Numbered from the stretch's first letter, positions 20,875 through 31,101 are shown. The stretch: DNA of 59,633 bases from Victivallales bacterium (GCA_016936495.1 JAFGXT010000173.1:1-59633); one strand, 5' to 3'. Translations and numbers: made by a program. Notes: generated by a model not told the origin, from the letters alone.

Positions 20875-21534
20875 TTATTCTCCTCCGGCTCCGGTAAGCA
20901 GATGATAGAACTGTCCAGGAGTATCGCACGCGATCAAAGCCTCTCTGGCGTCAGCTTCTTTCAACCGCGAACTGATCTGTCCAAGCAATTTCAGGTGCTG
21001 ATCATGTTGATCCTGTCGTGCCACAATCATAAATATCAGTTTCACCGGCTGGGAATCCAAAGATTCATAATCATCGACGCCATCGCGTACCAGAGCCGCG
21101 CCGAGTATTACATCTTTGACTGAATTCAAACGTATATGCGGAATACCGATACCCATGCCGATACCGGTACTCATCAATTGTTCACGATGAAAAATCCCTT
21201 CCTGAAGATCTTTTTTTGATTTCACCAGCGGAGATTCGGCAAGCAGGTCAATAAGTTCCTGAAGAATACCGTCTTTGGACGCTTTCTCAGTGAAAATAAT
21301 ATTTTCTTTTTTTAGAACGCTATTAAGGAAAAGAGGAACAAAATTGCCCATGCTTTTCGAACCGCTTAAGCGTGAATCTATCCAATTTTCTATTTCACTG
21401 CGTTTGAAACGCCAGGTCGTCCCCAGTTTACCGCAAGGAATTTCGCCTTTCTGTGCCCAATCGTAAACCGTACGCTCGGAAACACGCAGATATTCGGCCA
21501 CCTCTTCAATGGTCAAAATGTCATTATTCATCAC
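20875..21534 (-). CDS. excisionase-type HTH fused to PTS EIIA (fructose/nitrogen type) domain
   Basis: ILTIEEVAEYLRVSERTVYDWAQKGEIPCGKLGTTWRFKRSEIENWI followed by EIIA with MGIGIPHIRLNSVKDV active-site His. Confidence 0.9.
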   Translation of the reverse strand: MMNNDILTIEEVAEYLRVSERTVYDWAQKGEIPCGKLGTTWRFKRSEIENWIDSRLSGSKSMGNFVPLFLNSVLKKENIIFTEKASKDGILQELIDLLAESPLVKSKKDLQEGIFHREQLMSTGIGMGIGIPHIRLNSVKDVILGAALVRDGVDDYESLDSQPVKLIFMIVARQDQHDQHLKLLGQISSRLKEADAREALIACDTPGQFYHLLTGAGGE

Positions 21535-21920
21535 AAACCGTCCTGTTTATTATAATTTTCATTTGAAATATTTAGCAAATTTCGCATATGATGCACATTA
21601 ACCGCATTTATGGATTTGTAAAGTCACATTTTAAAATTTTATTAAGATATTGAATATCCAGGCATGATTTTAACACAAAGCAAACGTTAAAGAATGGCGT
21701 AAAAGTTTTTGTTTTTAAGAATTTGTATGGAACGTGCTCCATCTATTCGGTTGGATGGGACTGACAGAAGTTAAAAAAAAGAAAAAATATTGCAGCTGAG
21801 ACTTTTGACAGTCTCCTCCGGCTGTTGGTTTTCTGGTTCTTTATAGCTGAAAATATCATTATGTGGTTGTCGAATAAAATTTTAGTGTTATATTATTTTT
21901 TCGTTGTTTTCTTCTGAATT

Positions 21921-23684
21921 ATGAATACAAAAAAGGTTCCGCTTATAATGATTTTTGACGAGAAAAACAAAAATAAAATATATTTGTTCCTGATTTTGGC
22001 GTTTGTTCTTATTTATATTGTGCCGCTGGGATTTCGACCGTTGATTGTCCCAGATGAGACCAGGTATGCTCAGATTCCGCGAGAAATAGTGCAATCCGGA
22101 GACTGGGTCGTGCCGCGTCTGGGGGGCTTGCGATATTTTGAGAAGCCTATTATGGGCTACTGGTTGAATGCTGTTTCTCAGTTGATTTTCGGGGAAAATA
22201 ATTTTGCGGTGCGTTTCATGTCCGCTTTTACAACGGGGTTGTCCGCGCTGATGTTGTTTTGGTTTGTGCGTAAACTTAAGGGGTTCGAGGCGGCGGTCTG
22301 GACGACTATGATCTTTATGATTTCGTCGCTGGTGTATTATATCGGTACTTTTGCGGTGCTGGATCCGCATACTTCCATGTTCCTGACCGGAGCGTTAATA
22401 ACATTTTATCTGGCTTATGACGCGAAAAAGGTGAAAGTCAAACTATTGTGGCTGGCGGCTTTCGGCGCGTTCTGCGGCGGGGCGTTTCTTGCTAAAGGGT
22501 TTATTGCCATTGCTGTGCCTGGGGTTACCATCGCGCCGTTTCTGATCTACAAAAAGAAATGGAAAGAGATTTTATGGATGCCGTGGATTCCGTTTGTGGT
22601 GGCGGTATTGGTGTCGCTGCCATGGGCAATCATGATTCACCAGCGGGAGCCGGATTTCTGGAATTATTTCTTTTGGGTGGAGCATATTCAACGGGCAATC
22701 GGGAGTGAATCTGGACAGCACCCGGAACCATTCTGGTATTTTATTCCCGTTATAATCGGTGGGACTATTCCATGGACGTTTCTGGCTCCAGCGATTTTCA
22801 GTGTTACAAAGTTCAGGATTCCAAAGGATGATCTGCTGTTGTTTTGCGTATGCTGGACTATTTTTCCGTTTATCTTCTTCTCAATTCCCAACGGCAAGCT
22901 GGGCACTTATATTCTGCCTTTGTACCCGGGGCTGGCGTATGTTCTTTGCGTTGGACTCAGAAAATATTTTGCGGAAGGCAATATCAAAATATTCAACATA
23001 TGCTGCAAGGTTATTTATATTATCCTGATAGTGGGTGCTGTAGGGTTTGCGGCGCATCAGGTGTTGAGCATGACAGGAATATCGGCTAAGGTGATAGCTT
23101 TATTCACCAGCAAGGAATTGCCGCAGACCGCACTTTATATGACGCATGAGTATTGGAAGTGGCTGGCAGCGCTTGCTATGGTAGCGGTCTGGATTGTTCT
23201 TCTTTATTGCGCGGCAAAAACGGAAAATGTACAGAAAAAGTTTGTGTATTTCTTCGTCGGTCCGCTGATGGTGTTTTTTATAGGCAACGTAGTTTTACCG
23301 GATTTCATTCGGGATGGCAAGGCGCCGGAGCATTTTTTGATGAAATATGCGGATAAAGTACCTGATGACGCGGTGATTGTCGTTTACAAAAATCTGTTCC
23401 CAGAAGTGTCGTGGTATTACAATCGAACGGATCTTTATGTTTTTCACAAGGGCGGCGAGCTTGAGTATGGTCTTGGACATCTTAAAGGCAGTCCGGAGTA
23501 TCCTGACGGGCGCAGGCGTTTGATAAGCAAGGAAAAGCTCGAGGAGATGACACGCGATCCTCAATACAAAGGTAAGCTGGTGTTTATTATGCGCTCCAAA
23601 CGGAAGCGTGAAAGTGTGCCGACTAATGTGCAGTTTGAGGTATATGATCCAGACAAAGGCGCTATTATGTTCGCGATATACTGA
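21921..23684 (+). CDS. ArnT/PMT-like phospholipid-carrier-dependent glycosyltransferase
   Basis: PDETRYAQIPREIVQSGDWVVPRLGGLRYFEKPIMGYWLNA catalytic loop of ArnT/GT83 proteins plus many TM helices. Confidence 0.87.
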   Translation: MNTKKVPLIMIFDEKNKNKIYLFLILAFVLIYIVPLGFRPLIVPDETRYAQIPREIVQSGDWVVPRLGGLRYFEKPIMGYWLNAVSQLIFGENNFAVRFMSAFTTGLSALMLFWFVRKLKGFEAAVWTTMIFMISSLVYYIGTFAVLDPHTSMFLTGALITFYLAYDAKKVKVKLLWLAAFGAFCGGAFLAKGFIAIAVPGVTIAPFLIYKKKWKEILWMPWIPFVVAVLVSLPWAIMIHQREPDFWNYFFWVEHIQRAIGSESGQHPEPFWYFIPVIIGGTIPWTFLAPAIFSVTKFRIPKDDLLLFCVCWTIFPFIFFSIPNGKLGTYILPLYPGLAYVLCVGLRKYFAEGNIKIFNICCKVIYIILIVGAVGFAAHQVLSMTGISAKVIALFTSKELPQTALYMTHEYWKWLAALAMVAVWIVLLYCAAKTENVQKKFVYFFVGPLMVFFIGNVVLPDFIRDGKAPEHFLMKYADKVPDDAVIVVYKNLFPEVSWYYNRTDLYVFHKGGELEYGLGHLKGSPEYPDGRRRLISKEKLEEMTRDPQYKGKLVFIMRSKRKRESVPTNVQFEVYDPDKGAIMFAIY

Positions 23685-23686
23685 GT

Positions 23687-24397
23687 TTATGCGGAGGCAA
23701 TGACTTTGAGTTCGTTTATGTTGAACAGTCTGAATTTCATATGTTCTCCGAATATCTTCACTATATTGTCCCGATCCATTCTTATGATGGCTCCGACGCT
23801 GATGCTGCGGGTAATCAGTTCATAGATGAGCGGGAAGCCGCTCCAGTTTTTTTCGCTGGACATCAGGATTGATTCGAGTAGAGCCGCGCGGGACGCGTCT
23901 ACAAGCATACCGTTTTGTCTCAGATTGACGCGATAAGCGTCGATGCGCGAAATGATCTGGGTTCTGAATTCTTTATCCTGCGAGGCATATTCCGAGAGTT
24001 GTTGTTTGATTCTTAACACCTGTTGGAGTTCTTCGCTGCTGAATTCAGGATGTTGCGGGTCAATGCCGTTTTGACTGCATAGCTCGCAAAAAGACAGTAC
24101 GCACAGTGGTGGAGTGATGACTAAATCTTTGAATTCCTCCTCGTTTGCCAGTTTGCCGCCGTTGCTCATAACTTCATGCGAAGCCTTTTTTATTCTGTAT
24201 ATAAGCAGTTCCGGGTCGGCTCCGGGAAAGCTGGACAAGGGGAATATGCGTTGGATGTCTTCACGCAGGTCTGCAGAAATCTTGAATCCCGTTTTGCCTG
24301 GATTCAGGAATCTTATGCATTGGCGAATCCATTTTATCAACATATAGATGCTCCTTGCTCTTTGTGCCCTATATCTAGTATAAATAGCTTCTTGCAT
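23687..24397 (-). CDS. hypothetical protein
   Basis: 236-aa ORF without overlapping better ORF; no domain recognised. Confidence 0.6.
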   Translation of the reverse strand: MQEAIYTRYRAQRARSIYMLIKWIRQCIRFLNPGKTGFKISADLREDIQRIFPLSSFPGADPELLIYRIKKASHEVMSNGGKLANEEEFKDLVITPPLCVLSFCELCSQNGIDPQHPEFSSEELQQVLRIKQQLSEYASQDKEFRTQIISRIDAYRVNLRQNGMLVDASRAALLESILMSSEKNWSGFPLIYELITRSISVGAIIRMDRDNIVKIFGEHMKFRLFNINELKVIASA

Positions 24398-24524
24398 TCC
24401 GTCAAGTCCTCTTTTCGATAATAAATTTATTATGATGGCGCAAAAAGTTGTTGCGAAAAACGTCTTGAACGGTTATAACTATAGTATGTGTGTGTAGTGT
24501 TTGATAAGCGGAGTGGATAAGTTA

Positions 24525-26336
24525 ATGGCCAGGATTATTGCCGCCGATGACGATTTGGGTTTGCAGCGTATATACGCTCATATGCTGGATTATCTCGGAC
24601 ATGATTTTGTCATATGTTGCAACGGGCAAGAGGCTTTGGATGCTTTTAGTCAAGAGCCTGCTGATTTGTTGCTGTTGGATATTACCATGCCGGTAATGTC
24701 CGGGCTTGAGGTCTGCCGTAAGATACGTATGCTTCCCTCCGGAATACATGTCCCGGTGATAATTGTATCCGCCAATGATTCAGAAGAGGATATCGCTGCG
24801 GGATTTAATGCCGGTGCGGACGATTACCTGCTTAAGCCGGTGCGTGAGACTGCGCTGGTGGGAAAGCTCAGAAATTTTCTCAAGATATCTTCCTTAAACC
24901 GTAAAGAGCTTGATCTTATCCGCGAAAAAGTGAATTTCCTGGATCGTTATAAGATAAATAAGGCTATTGGTTACGGTGCGCATTCGGTTGTTTTCCTTGC
25001 TACTGATTCTCATACCGGCAATCCCGTGGCGGTGAAACTGCTTAATGAAAATGTCTCCGATGACACTACTCTGAGACGTTTTATTGAACTGGTGTCCCAG
25101 TTTAAAGAGTTGAATTCCGAGCATCTGGTCAGGATATACGATTATGGTCAGAGTAATGGTCAGATATATATGATCCTGGAGTATGCCGCCGAGGGAAATC
25201 TGAAAAAACGCATGACCACCAGTACCTTGGATGAAAAGGAAGCCTCATGGCTGGCTTTAAATATACTTGATGCTTTGGAGGAACTGGAGCGGCATGATCT
25301 GGTTCATTTGGATATCAAGCCCGAAAACATCGTGATCCATGACGATAAATATAAGCTCGCTGATTTTGGTATGGTGTATTGCCGTGATACCGCCACGATG
25401 CCTTTGAAGACTGAGATATGGGGAACGGCTGCGTATGTGTGCCCGGAAAGTCTGGAGGAGAGTGTGGAACTGACGGTTCAAAGCGATATTTACAGCCTTG
25501 GCGTTACGCTCTTTGAAGCTGTAACCGGGGATAATCCTTTTCTTTCCGGCAAGCCGCTGGTGTCAATGTTCCGGCAGGTGAATTTTGTGCCTATGCCGGT
25601 TTCGATGCTGGTGGAAGGATTCTCCTGTGAGTTTTCCGAATTGTTATCGTCCATGATGAGTAAAAATCCGGCTGAGCGCTCAACGATAGAAGAGTTAAGA
25701 CGCGGTTTTGAATTTATATATGATTCACAGTTCAAGGGGATTTCTTTCCGGCGTCTGACTTATCCAGATCCAGAGGAGCGTAAGCGGATGCTGCAATCGC
25801 ATGAGGTGGTTACAAAGCAGGTCGCGACACGTTTGGATGATTTTTTTCATAAGCGGCGTAAAGCGCGGTCTGCCGGCGGACGTTTTTTTAATAGCATAGG
25901 AGAATTTTTGTATGTGCTTCTGCGCTATGATAATAATAGAGCTCCAGGGCTGGCGAAATACCTTAAACCGATATTGATCTTTATTATCGCGCTGACATTG
26001 TTCAGCGGTGCTGGTTATTATGCGGTTTCATTGTTTCATTATAAGCCTGAGCTGGTAAAAAAACTGCCTTTGGTTCAGACAATGTGTTATAAATGTGCCT
26101 TTGAGGAACTTCGGGAAGTGGAAAATATGAATACCGCTAAATGCACTAAGTGCAGCGGTGCGTTGGGGTTTGCCATGAAATGCGGAAAGTGCGGGAATCG
26201 TTTCCCCTGGGTAAAACCCGATTTCCCTGATGGGACGCCACGGAGAGAACGCAACCGGAAAACGGCGGAATCGCTCGTATGCCCGGCTTGCGGCGCCGCG
26301 GGCGCCGAATATATTTCCCCGGTCAAAAAGGAGTAA
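24525..26336 (+). CDS. response regulator receiver - Ser/Thr protein kinase - TM - zinc ribbon fusion
   Basis: REC: ARIIAADDDLGLQ...LLLLDITMPVMSG; kinase: GYGAHSVVFLATD, VAVKLL, HLDIKPENIVIHDD, LADFGMVY, EIWGTAAYVCPE; TM PILIFIIALTLFSGAGYYAVSLF; C-terminal MCYKC...CTKC...CGKC...CPAC. Confidence 0.9.
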   Translation: MARIIAADDDLGLQRIYAHMLDYLGHDFVICCNGQEALDAFSQEPADLLLLDITMPVMSGLEVCRKIRMLPSGIHVPVIIVSANDSEEDIAAGFNAGADDYLLKPVRETALVGKLRNFLKISSLNRKELDLIREKVNFLDRYKINKAIGYGAHSVVFLATDSHTGNPVAVKLLNENVSDDTTLRRFIELVSQFKELNSEHLVRIYDYGQSNGQIYMILEYAAEGNLKKRMTTSTLDEKEASWLALNILDALEELERHDLVHLDIKPENIVIHDDKYKLADFGMVYCRDTATMPLKTEIWGTAAYVCPESLEESVELTVQSDIYSLGVTLFEAVTGDNPFLSGKPLVSMFRQVNFVPMPVSMLVEGFSCEFSELLSSMMSKNPAERSTIEELRRGFEFIYDSQFKGISFRRLTYPDPEERKRMLQSHEVVTKQVATRLDDFFHKRRKARSAGGRFFNSIGEFLYVLLRYDNNRAPGLAKYLKPILIFIIALTLFSGAGYYAVSLFHYKPELVKKLPLVQTMCYKCAFEELREVENMNTAKCTKCSGALGFAMKCGKCGNRFPWVKPDFPDGTPRRERNRKTAESLVCPACGAAGAEYISPVKKE

Positions 26337-26342
26337 AACAAC

Positions 26343-27350
26343 ATGAACAGCAAAAAGTCAGTTAAAAATTACACTTTGGTGGAGCTTCTCGTAACGATGT
26401 CGATTATAGCTACGCTCGCGGGAATGCTGATGTCGGCGTTGACCGATGGTCATGCCAGAGGACGCTATGGACGCTGGCTGGGATATAAAAGCAATCTGCG
26501 GGCCGAACCGGAACTGGTGGGATATTTTGATTTTCAGGCAGGGGAGGGTTCTACGCTTGGAAATATAGCTCAGGGCGTTAACCGTGAGCCTTATGATCAG
26601 AGAAAGGTTGACGGAGCCATATCAAATGCACGATGGACATGGGGACGCTGGCGCGGCAAGGGTGCTTTGGAGTTCGATGGCGTTCAGAGCATGGTTGCCA
26701 TTGCCGATGATAATATGATTCAGGAATTGAAACGGGAATTCTCTCTGGAGATGTGGATGTATCCTTACAGCATGGATGGTGAATTTTTGTTGTTTAAATC
26801 GCAGCATGAACTTGCTGCTGATGGCAATTGCAACGGCAATGGAAATGGCAATGGAAATGGCAATGGCAATGGAAATGGGGCAAATTCAGGAAGAGGCTGG
26901 GGGCAATGCGTCAAAGATGAGATTTTTTCCATAGGCATGTCAAGGAATAATAAAGTAAGCATATCATATGTCGTTGACCGTTATTGGTCCAATCCCAATA
27001 ATTCTCAAGGGCATGGGTACGGTTATGCCTGGGGACACTATTTGACTAAAGAGGCAACATTGCTTCAATCCTGTTCGTTTAATCTGGACGTTAAACCGGA
27101 GCGCTGGTACCACCTGGTGGTTACATACTCGTTTGACGATTCCACTCTTCGTGTATATGTCAACGGTGCGTTAGTCCAGGAACAGAAGCCAAAAGATCCG
27201 CTCAGGTTCTATTTCGGAGAATCTTTTATCGGCGGCGACAGTCTTCCCGGAAGTTCTTTTCATGGTCTTATAGACGAGTTTGCCGTTTACAATCGACAGC
27301 TTTCCGCGCAGGATGTCCTGAACCATTATGAGATGGGGCGGCCACGTTGA
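26343..27350 (+). CDS. pseudopilin-type N-terminus fused to LamG/concanavalin A-like domain
   Basis: YTLVELLVTMSIIATLAGMLMSAL; FDFQAGEGSTL...GALEFDGVQSMVAIADD...FSLEMWMYP...WYHLVVTYSFDDSTLRVYVNGALV...GLIDEFAVYNRQLSAQDV. Confidence 0.87.
   Translation: MNSKKSVKNYTLVELLVTMSIIATLAGMLMSALTDGHARGRYGRWLGYKSNLRAEPELVGYFDFQAGEGSTLGNIAQGVNREPYDQRKVDGAISNARWTWGRWRGKGALEFDGVQSMVAIADDNMIQELKREFSLEMWMYPYSMDGEFLLFKSQHELAADGNCNGNGNGNGNGNGNGNGANSGRGWGQCVKDEIFSIGMSRNNKVSISYVVDRYWSNPNNSQGHGYGYAWGHYLTKEATLLQSCSFNLDVKPERWYHLVVTYSFDDSTLRVYVNGALVQEQKPKDPLRFYFGESFIGGDSLPGSSFHGLIDEFAVYNRQLSAQDVLNHYEMGRPR
26823..26879 (+). repeat. in-frame GGCAATGGAAAT-type tandem repeat encoding (Gly-Asn)n
   Basis: ggcaattgcaacggcaatggaaatggcaatggaaatggcaatggcaatggaaatggg, 6/12-bp units. 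Confidence 0.9.
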
Positions 27351-27498
27351 TTTAGATGAAATATGCTATTGTTTGTTAGTTTTTGTTTGTGGATATTCAG
27401 TATTTTTCAACAAAATTTCATTATACGTGTTGAAAATATCTCTTGACGTTGAATAATCTATATGTAGGAGGTATTGCAATACGCAATATTAATGAATA

Positions 27499-29991
27499 AT
27501 GGCTTGTATATGGGGAAAATCTTCCGGGGTGGTAATCGGAGCTCTGATGCTTAATTTTGCCGTCAGTTTGTATGGCGGAGTTTCTGTTGCTCCAGCATCT
27601 CCGGCAATTATTGAACAACCGGCTCTTAGCGCTTTGGCGATAACTTTGCTGGTGGTTATTGTCGTTGTATTTCTGGTTGTAATACGACTGCTCAATACTC
27701 GTTTCCGTAAGCTTCAGACACGTCTGGAGGAAAACCATGAGTACTTTAACGGGGTGTTCAACCGCTCCAGTCAGTTGACCGGTCTGTTGTCACCCGATGG
27801 CGTAGTGCTCAGTCTCAACGAGAGTGCCTTGAGTTTTATTTCCGCATTGCCGGAAGATGTGGAGGGTTTCAAGCTTTGGGAAACTCCATGGTGGAATTCT
27901 TCAGAGGAAAATCAGCAGAAAGTAAAATCCGCCATTGACCGGGCTGCGGCAAAAGAAACTGTCCAATTTGAATCCATGCATTATAATTTTAACGGAGATG
28001 CATTTTTTTTCGATGTAAGTGTCAGCCCTGTCAAGGGCGATTATGACAAAGTCAATATGCTTATTATAGAAGCTCGCGATGTCTCTGAACTTAAACAGGC
28101 TGAACAACGCTTCCGTTCGTTGTTTGAAAACGCCGCGGACGCGATAATCATTCTGTCTGGAACCCGCTGTGCCAACAGCAACAGCAAAGCTCTGGAATTG
28201 TTTTGCGGGGAGTCTAAACAACAATTGGACGGACTGGAGTTCTCTGACCTGTGCCCCAAGATTCAGGCGGATGGCATGCCCTCTTCCTCTCAGGCTGAGA
28301 CTTTGATTCAGAGGGCTCTCGACTTAGGCGTGGAGACTTTTGAATGGAAAATGAAGCGTCTTGATGAATCTCCTTTTGATGCGGAAATCACACTCAGCCG
28401 GATTGAACTTTCCGATAAGTTCTATGTTCAGGCGGTGATTAGCGACGTCAGCGAAAAGAAAGATCGTGAGAATGAATATAAAAAACTTTCCGCAGTGGTG
28501 GAACAATCCTCCGAGATGATTCTTATTACCAACCTCCAGGGTAAAATTGAATATGTCAATCGGGCTTTCGAAGAAATAACCGGTTATTCAGCCGAAGAAG
28601 TGAAAGGCAAAAGCCCGAGTATGCTGAAGAGCGGTAGGCATAAGGATGAGTTCTATCAGGATATCTGGGCGACTATCAGTAAAGGACAATGCTGGCACGG
28701 TAGAATCATAAATCGCACGAAGAATGATCAGCTTTACACCGAGGAAGCACGAATATTTCCTATTCGCGATAACGAAGGTAAAATAATCCATTATGTTTCT
28801 TTGACGCGTGATATAACCCGGGAACTGGAGGCGGAGGAAATGCTGCGGCACTCTCAGAAAATGGAATCCCTGGGCATTCTTGCCGGAGGAGTGGCGCATG
28901 ATTTTAATAATATCCTTACCGGGATATTCGGCTTGATTAGATTGTGCGAAAAAAATATTAACAAGCCGGATAAAATAGAGAAATTCATCGAGGAGATGGA
29001 TAAAGCCTCCGAGCGGGCAAGAGTACTGGTCAAACAAATCCTCAGCTTCAGCAGTAATCCTGAACAGGATATACGACCGGTGGTCATTGCCGAAGTACTC
29101 AGCGATACACTGGAATTGCTTCGCTCAACTCTCCCCCGTTCAGTCAATATCGTCAGCGAAATAGATTCGCGGTCAAAAGTGCTTGCCGACCCCGGAGGTC
29201 TGCAACAGGCCGTCATAAATCTTTGCTCCAATGCTTATGAGGCAATGAAAGATGGGGGCGGAACCATGACAATTTCTCTCCATGATATAATTGCCGGAGA
29301 AAATGAATTCGGGCTCCGCGCCGATGTTCCACCCGGAAATTACGTTAAACTTGAAATCAGCGATACCGGTTGCGGTATTCCCCGTGAACATCTGAAGCGA
29401 ATTTTTGAACCTTATTTCACCGTGAATAAAAATGAACATACATCCGGTCTGGGGTTGGCGGTCGCGCATGGCATCCTCCGCGCCATGAATGCTCAGATCG
29501 ATGTTTATAGTGAAGTCGGCATTGGCACCACCTTTAAGATCTATTTGCCGGTAACCGACGCCGTTGAAGCCGATACAAGTCCGGAGATGCCTGTAACAGG
29601 CGGAGATGAGACCATTATGATCGTTGATGATGAGAAGATCATAACGCAGGTGCTGGGTGGTTTGCTGGAGGAATACGGCTATCGGGTGATGGCCTTTAAT
29701 GATCCTGTGGATGCACTTGAGAGTTTTAAAAACATGTCCGGTCAGATCGATGTGGTTATTACCGATATGTCAATGCCGGGTTTGAGCGGTGTTGAGTTGT
29801 CCGCAAAGATGCATGAACTTAATCCAGAACAGCTTATCATTATTTGTACCGGATTCAGTGATAACGTTAATGCTGAAAGCGCCCGTGCTGCCGGCATAAA
29901 GGGATTTATGCATAAACCCATGGAAATAAGCGCATTGTTGGCGGATTTGCGCCGTCTTATTAATGAGAATCCCAAATCCGGTGAGAAATAA
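27499..29991 (+). CDS. PAS-containing hybrid sensor histidine kinase with C-terminal receiver
   Basis: N-terminal TM, PAS repeats, H-box LAGGVAHDFNNILTGIFGLI, N/G boxes, receiver TIMIVDDEKIITQVLGGLLEEYGY...VVITDMSMPGLSG. Confidence 0.93.
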   Translation: MACIWGKSSGVVIGALMLNFAVSLYGGVSVAPASPAIIEQPALSALAITLLVVIVVVFLVVIRLLNTRFRKLQTRLEENHEYFNGVFNRSSQLTGLLSPDGVVLSLNESALSFISALPEDVEGFKLWETPWWNSSEENQQKVKSAIDRAAAKETVQFESMHYNFNGDAFFFDVSVSPVKGDYDKVNMLIIEARDVSELKQAEQRFRSLFENAADAIIILSGTRCANSNSKALELFCGESKQQLDGLEFSDLCPKIQADGMPSSSQAETLIQRALDLGVETFEWKMKRLDESPFDAEITLSRIELSDKFYVQAVISDVSEKKDRENEYKKLSAVVEQSSEMILITNLQGKIEYVNRAFEEITGYSAEEVKGKSPSMLKSGRHKDEFYQDIWATISKGQCWHGRIINRTKNDQLYTEEARIFPIRDNEGKIIHYVSLTRDITRELEAEEMLRHSQKMESLGILAGGVAHDFNNILTGIFGLIRLCEKNINKPDKIEKFIEEMDKASERARVLVKQILSFSSNPEQDIRPVVIAEVLSDTLELLRSTLPRSVNIVSEIDSRSKVLADPGGLQQAVINLCSNAYEAMKDGGGTMTISLHDIIAGENEFGLRADVPPGNYVKLEISDTGCGIPREHLKRIFEPYFTVNKNEHTSGLGLAVAHGILRAMNAQIDVYSEVGIGTTFKIYLPVTDAVEADTSPEMPVTGGDETIMIVDDEKIITQVLGGLLEEYGYRVMAFNDPVDALESFKNMSGQIDVVITDMSMPGLSGVELSAKMHELNPEQLIIICTGFSDNVNAESARAAGIKGFMHKPMEISALLADLRRLINENPKSGEK

Positions 29992-29993
29992 AA

Positions 29994-30024
29994 GCGGCGA
30001 TGCTTTATTAAAAAGCATCGCCGC
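29994..30024. terminator. bidirectional terminator
   Basis: GCGGCGATGCTTT-attaa-AAAGCATCGCCGC, 13-bp perfect stem between convergent genes. Confidence 0.85.
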
Positions 30025-30045
30025 CTGAATATCCAACGGGAGAAT

Positions 30046-31053
30046 TTATCCGAGAGCCTGACAGACTGTAATCGCCGCGACCCCGAAAATATCATCGGCG
30101 CTGCAACCACGTGACAAGTCGTTCAGCGGTTTTGCCAATCCTTGAAGAATCGGACCGTAAGCTCCCGCTCCTGCCAGACGCTCCGTCAGCTTATAGCAGA
30201 TGTTACCGGCATTCAAATCCGGGAATATCAAGACATTGGCAGAGCCTTTTAAAGGGCTGTCCGGGCATTTGCTGGCGGCGACCGAGGGCACAATAGCGGC
30301 GTCCCCCTGAAGTTCTCCGTCAACAATGATATCAAGTCCTTCAGCTTCGACCTTTTCCTTGAATTTAGCCGTCGCCTCAACCATCTTATCCAGAATGGCA
30401 TGCTCGGCACTGCCTTTGGTGGAAAACGAAAGGAAAGCCACTTTAGGGGTTCTGCCAAGCAGCGCGCGATAGGTTGAAGCTGTAGCCATGGCTATGTCAA
30501 CAAGCTGGTCGGCGTCCGGATCCGGATTAACTCCGCAATCGGAATACAACAACACTTCATCGCCGGCGGGCGACGGCTTCGCCAGATCCATAACAAAGCA
30601 GCTGCTGCCGATCTTAATGCCCGGCGCTGTGCCGATGCAGGTGAACGCGGCGCGTAACATCTCTGCCGTGGACGCGATGCTTCCTGCCACCAGACCGTCC
30701 ACCATCTTATTGCGAGCCATCATTGCGCCGAAGAAAATCCTGTTTTTCATGAACTCTTCAGCTTGATCCATTTGCATGTTCTTTTTCTTGCGCATTTCGC
30801 AGAACTGTGCAACGTATTCACTGAAAAAGTCAGCTTTAATATAATCCAGAGATACAAATTTGCGCTCTGTTACTCCGGCCTTTGCGCATGCCGCGGAAAT
30901 CTCCGCTTCAGTACCCAGCACCGTAACCTGAGCTACATCTTCTGTAATTATTCTGTTGGCGGCGGCGACCACGCGGGGATCGTGCCCTTCCGGCAGTACA
31001 AGCTTTATGCCTTTGCCTTTGGCTTTGGCTACAAATGTATCAATTGCAGACAT
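30046..31053 (-). CDS. pta: phosphate acetyltransferase
   Basis: [17 protein letters not shown]...[23 protein letters not shown]...[14 protein letters not shown]...[40 protein letters not shown]. Confidence 0.95.
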   Translation of the reverse strand: MSAIDTFVAKAKGKGIKLVLPEGHDPRVVAAANRIITEDVAQVTVLGTEAEISAACAKAGVTERKFVSLDYIKADFFSEYVAQFCEMRKKKNMQMDQAEEFMKNRIFFGAMMARNKMVDGLVAGSIASTAEMLRAAFTCIGTAPGIKIGSSCFVMDLAKPSPAGDEVLLYSDCGVNPDPDADQLVDIAMATASTYRALLGRTPKVAFLSFSTKGSAEHAILDKMVEATAKFKEKVEAEGLDIIVDGELQGDAAIVPSVAASKCPDSPLKGSANVLIFPDLNAGNICYKLTERLAGAGAYGPILQGLAKPLNDLSRGCSADDIFGVAAITVCQALG

Positions 31054-31101
31054 ATTTTTCTCCTGCCCCCTGAACCGTATCCAGGGGCGCTTAGTATTAA
31101 A

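Noticed and set aside
26823-26879. Possible CRISPR-like or minisatellite array
   Set aside because: Units are 6-12 bp in-frame codon repeats without spacers; it is a coding microsatellite.
31060-31090. GC-rich imperfect hairpin in the ackA-pta gap (gcccctggatacggttcaggggGC on minus strand)
   Set aside because: Short, imperfect and in an expected intergenic position; not enough to claim regulation.
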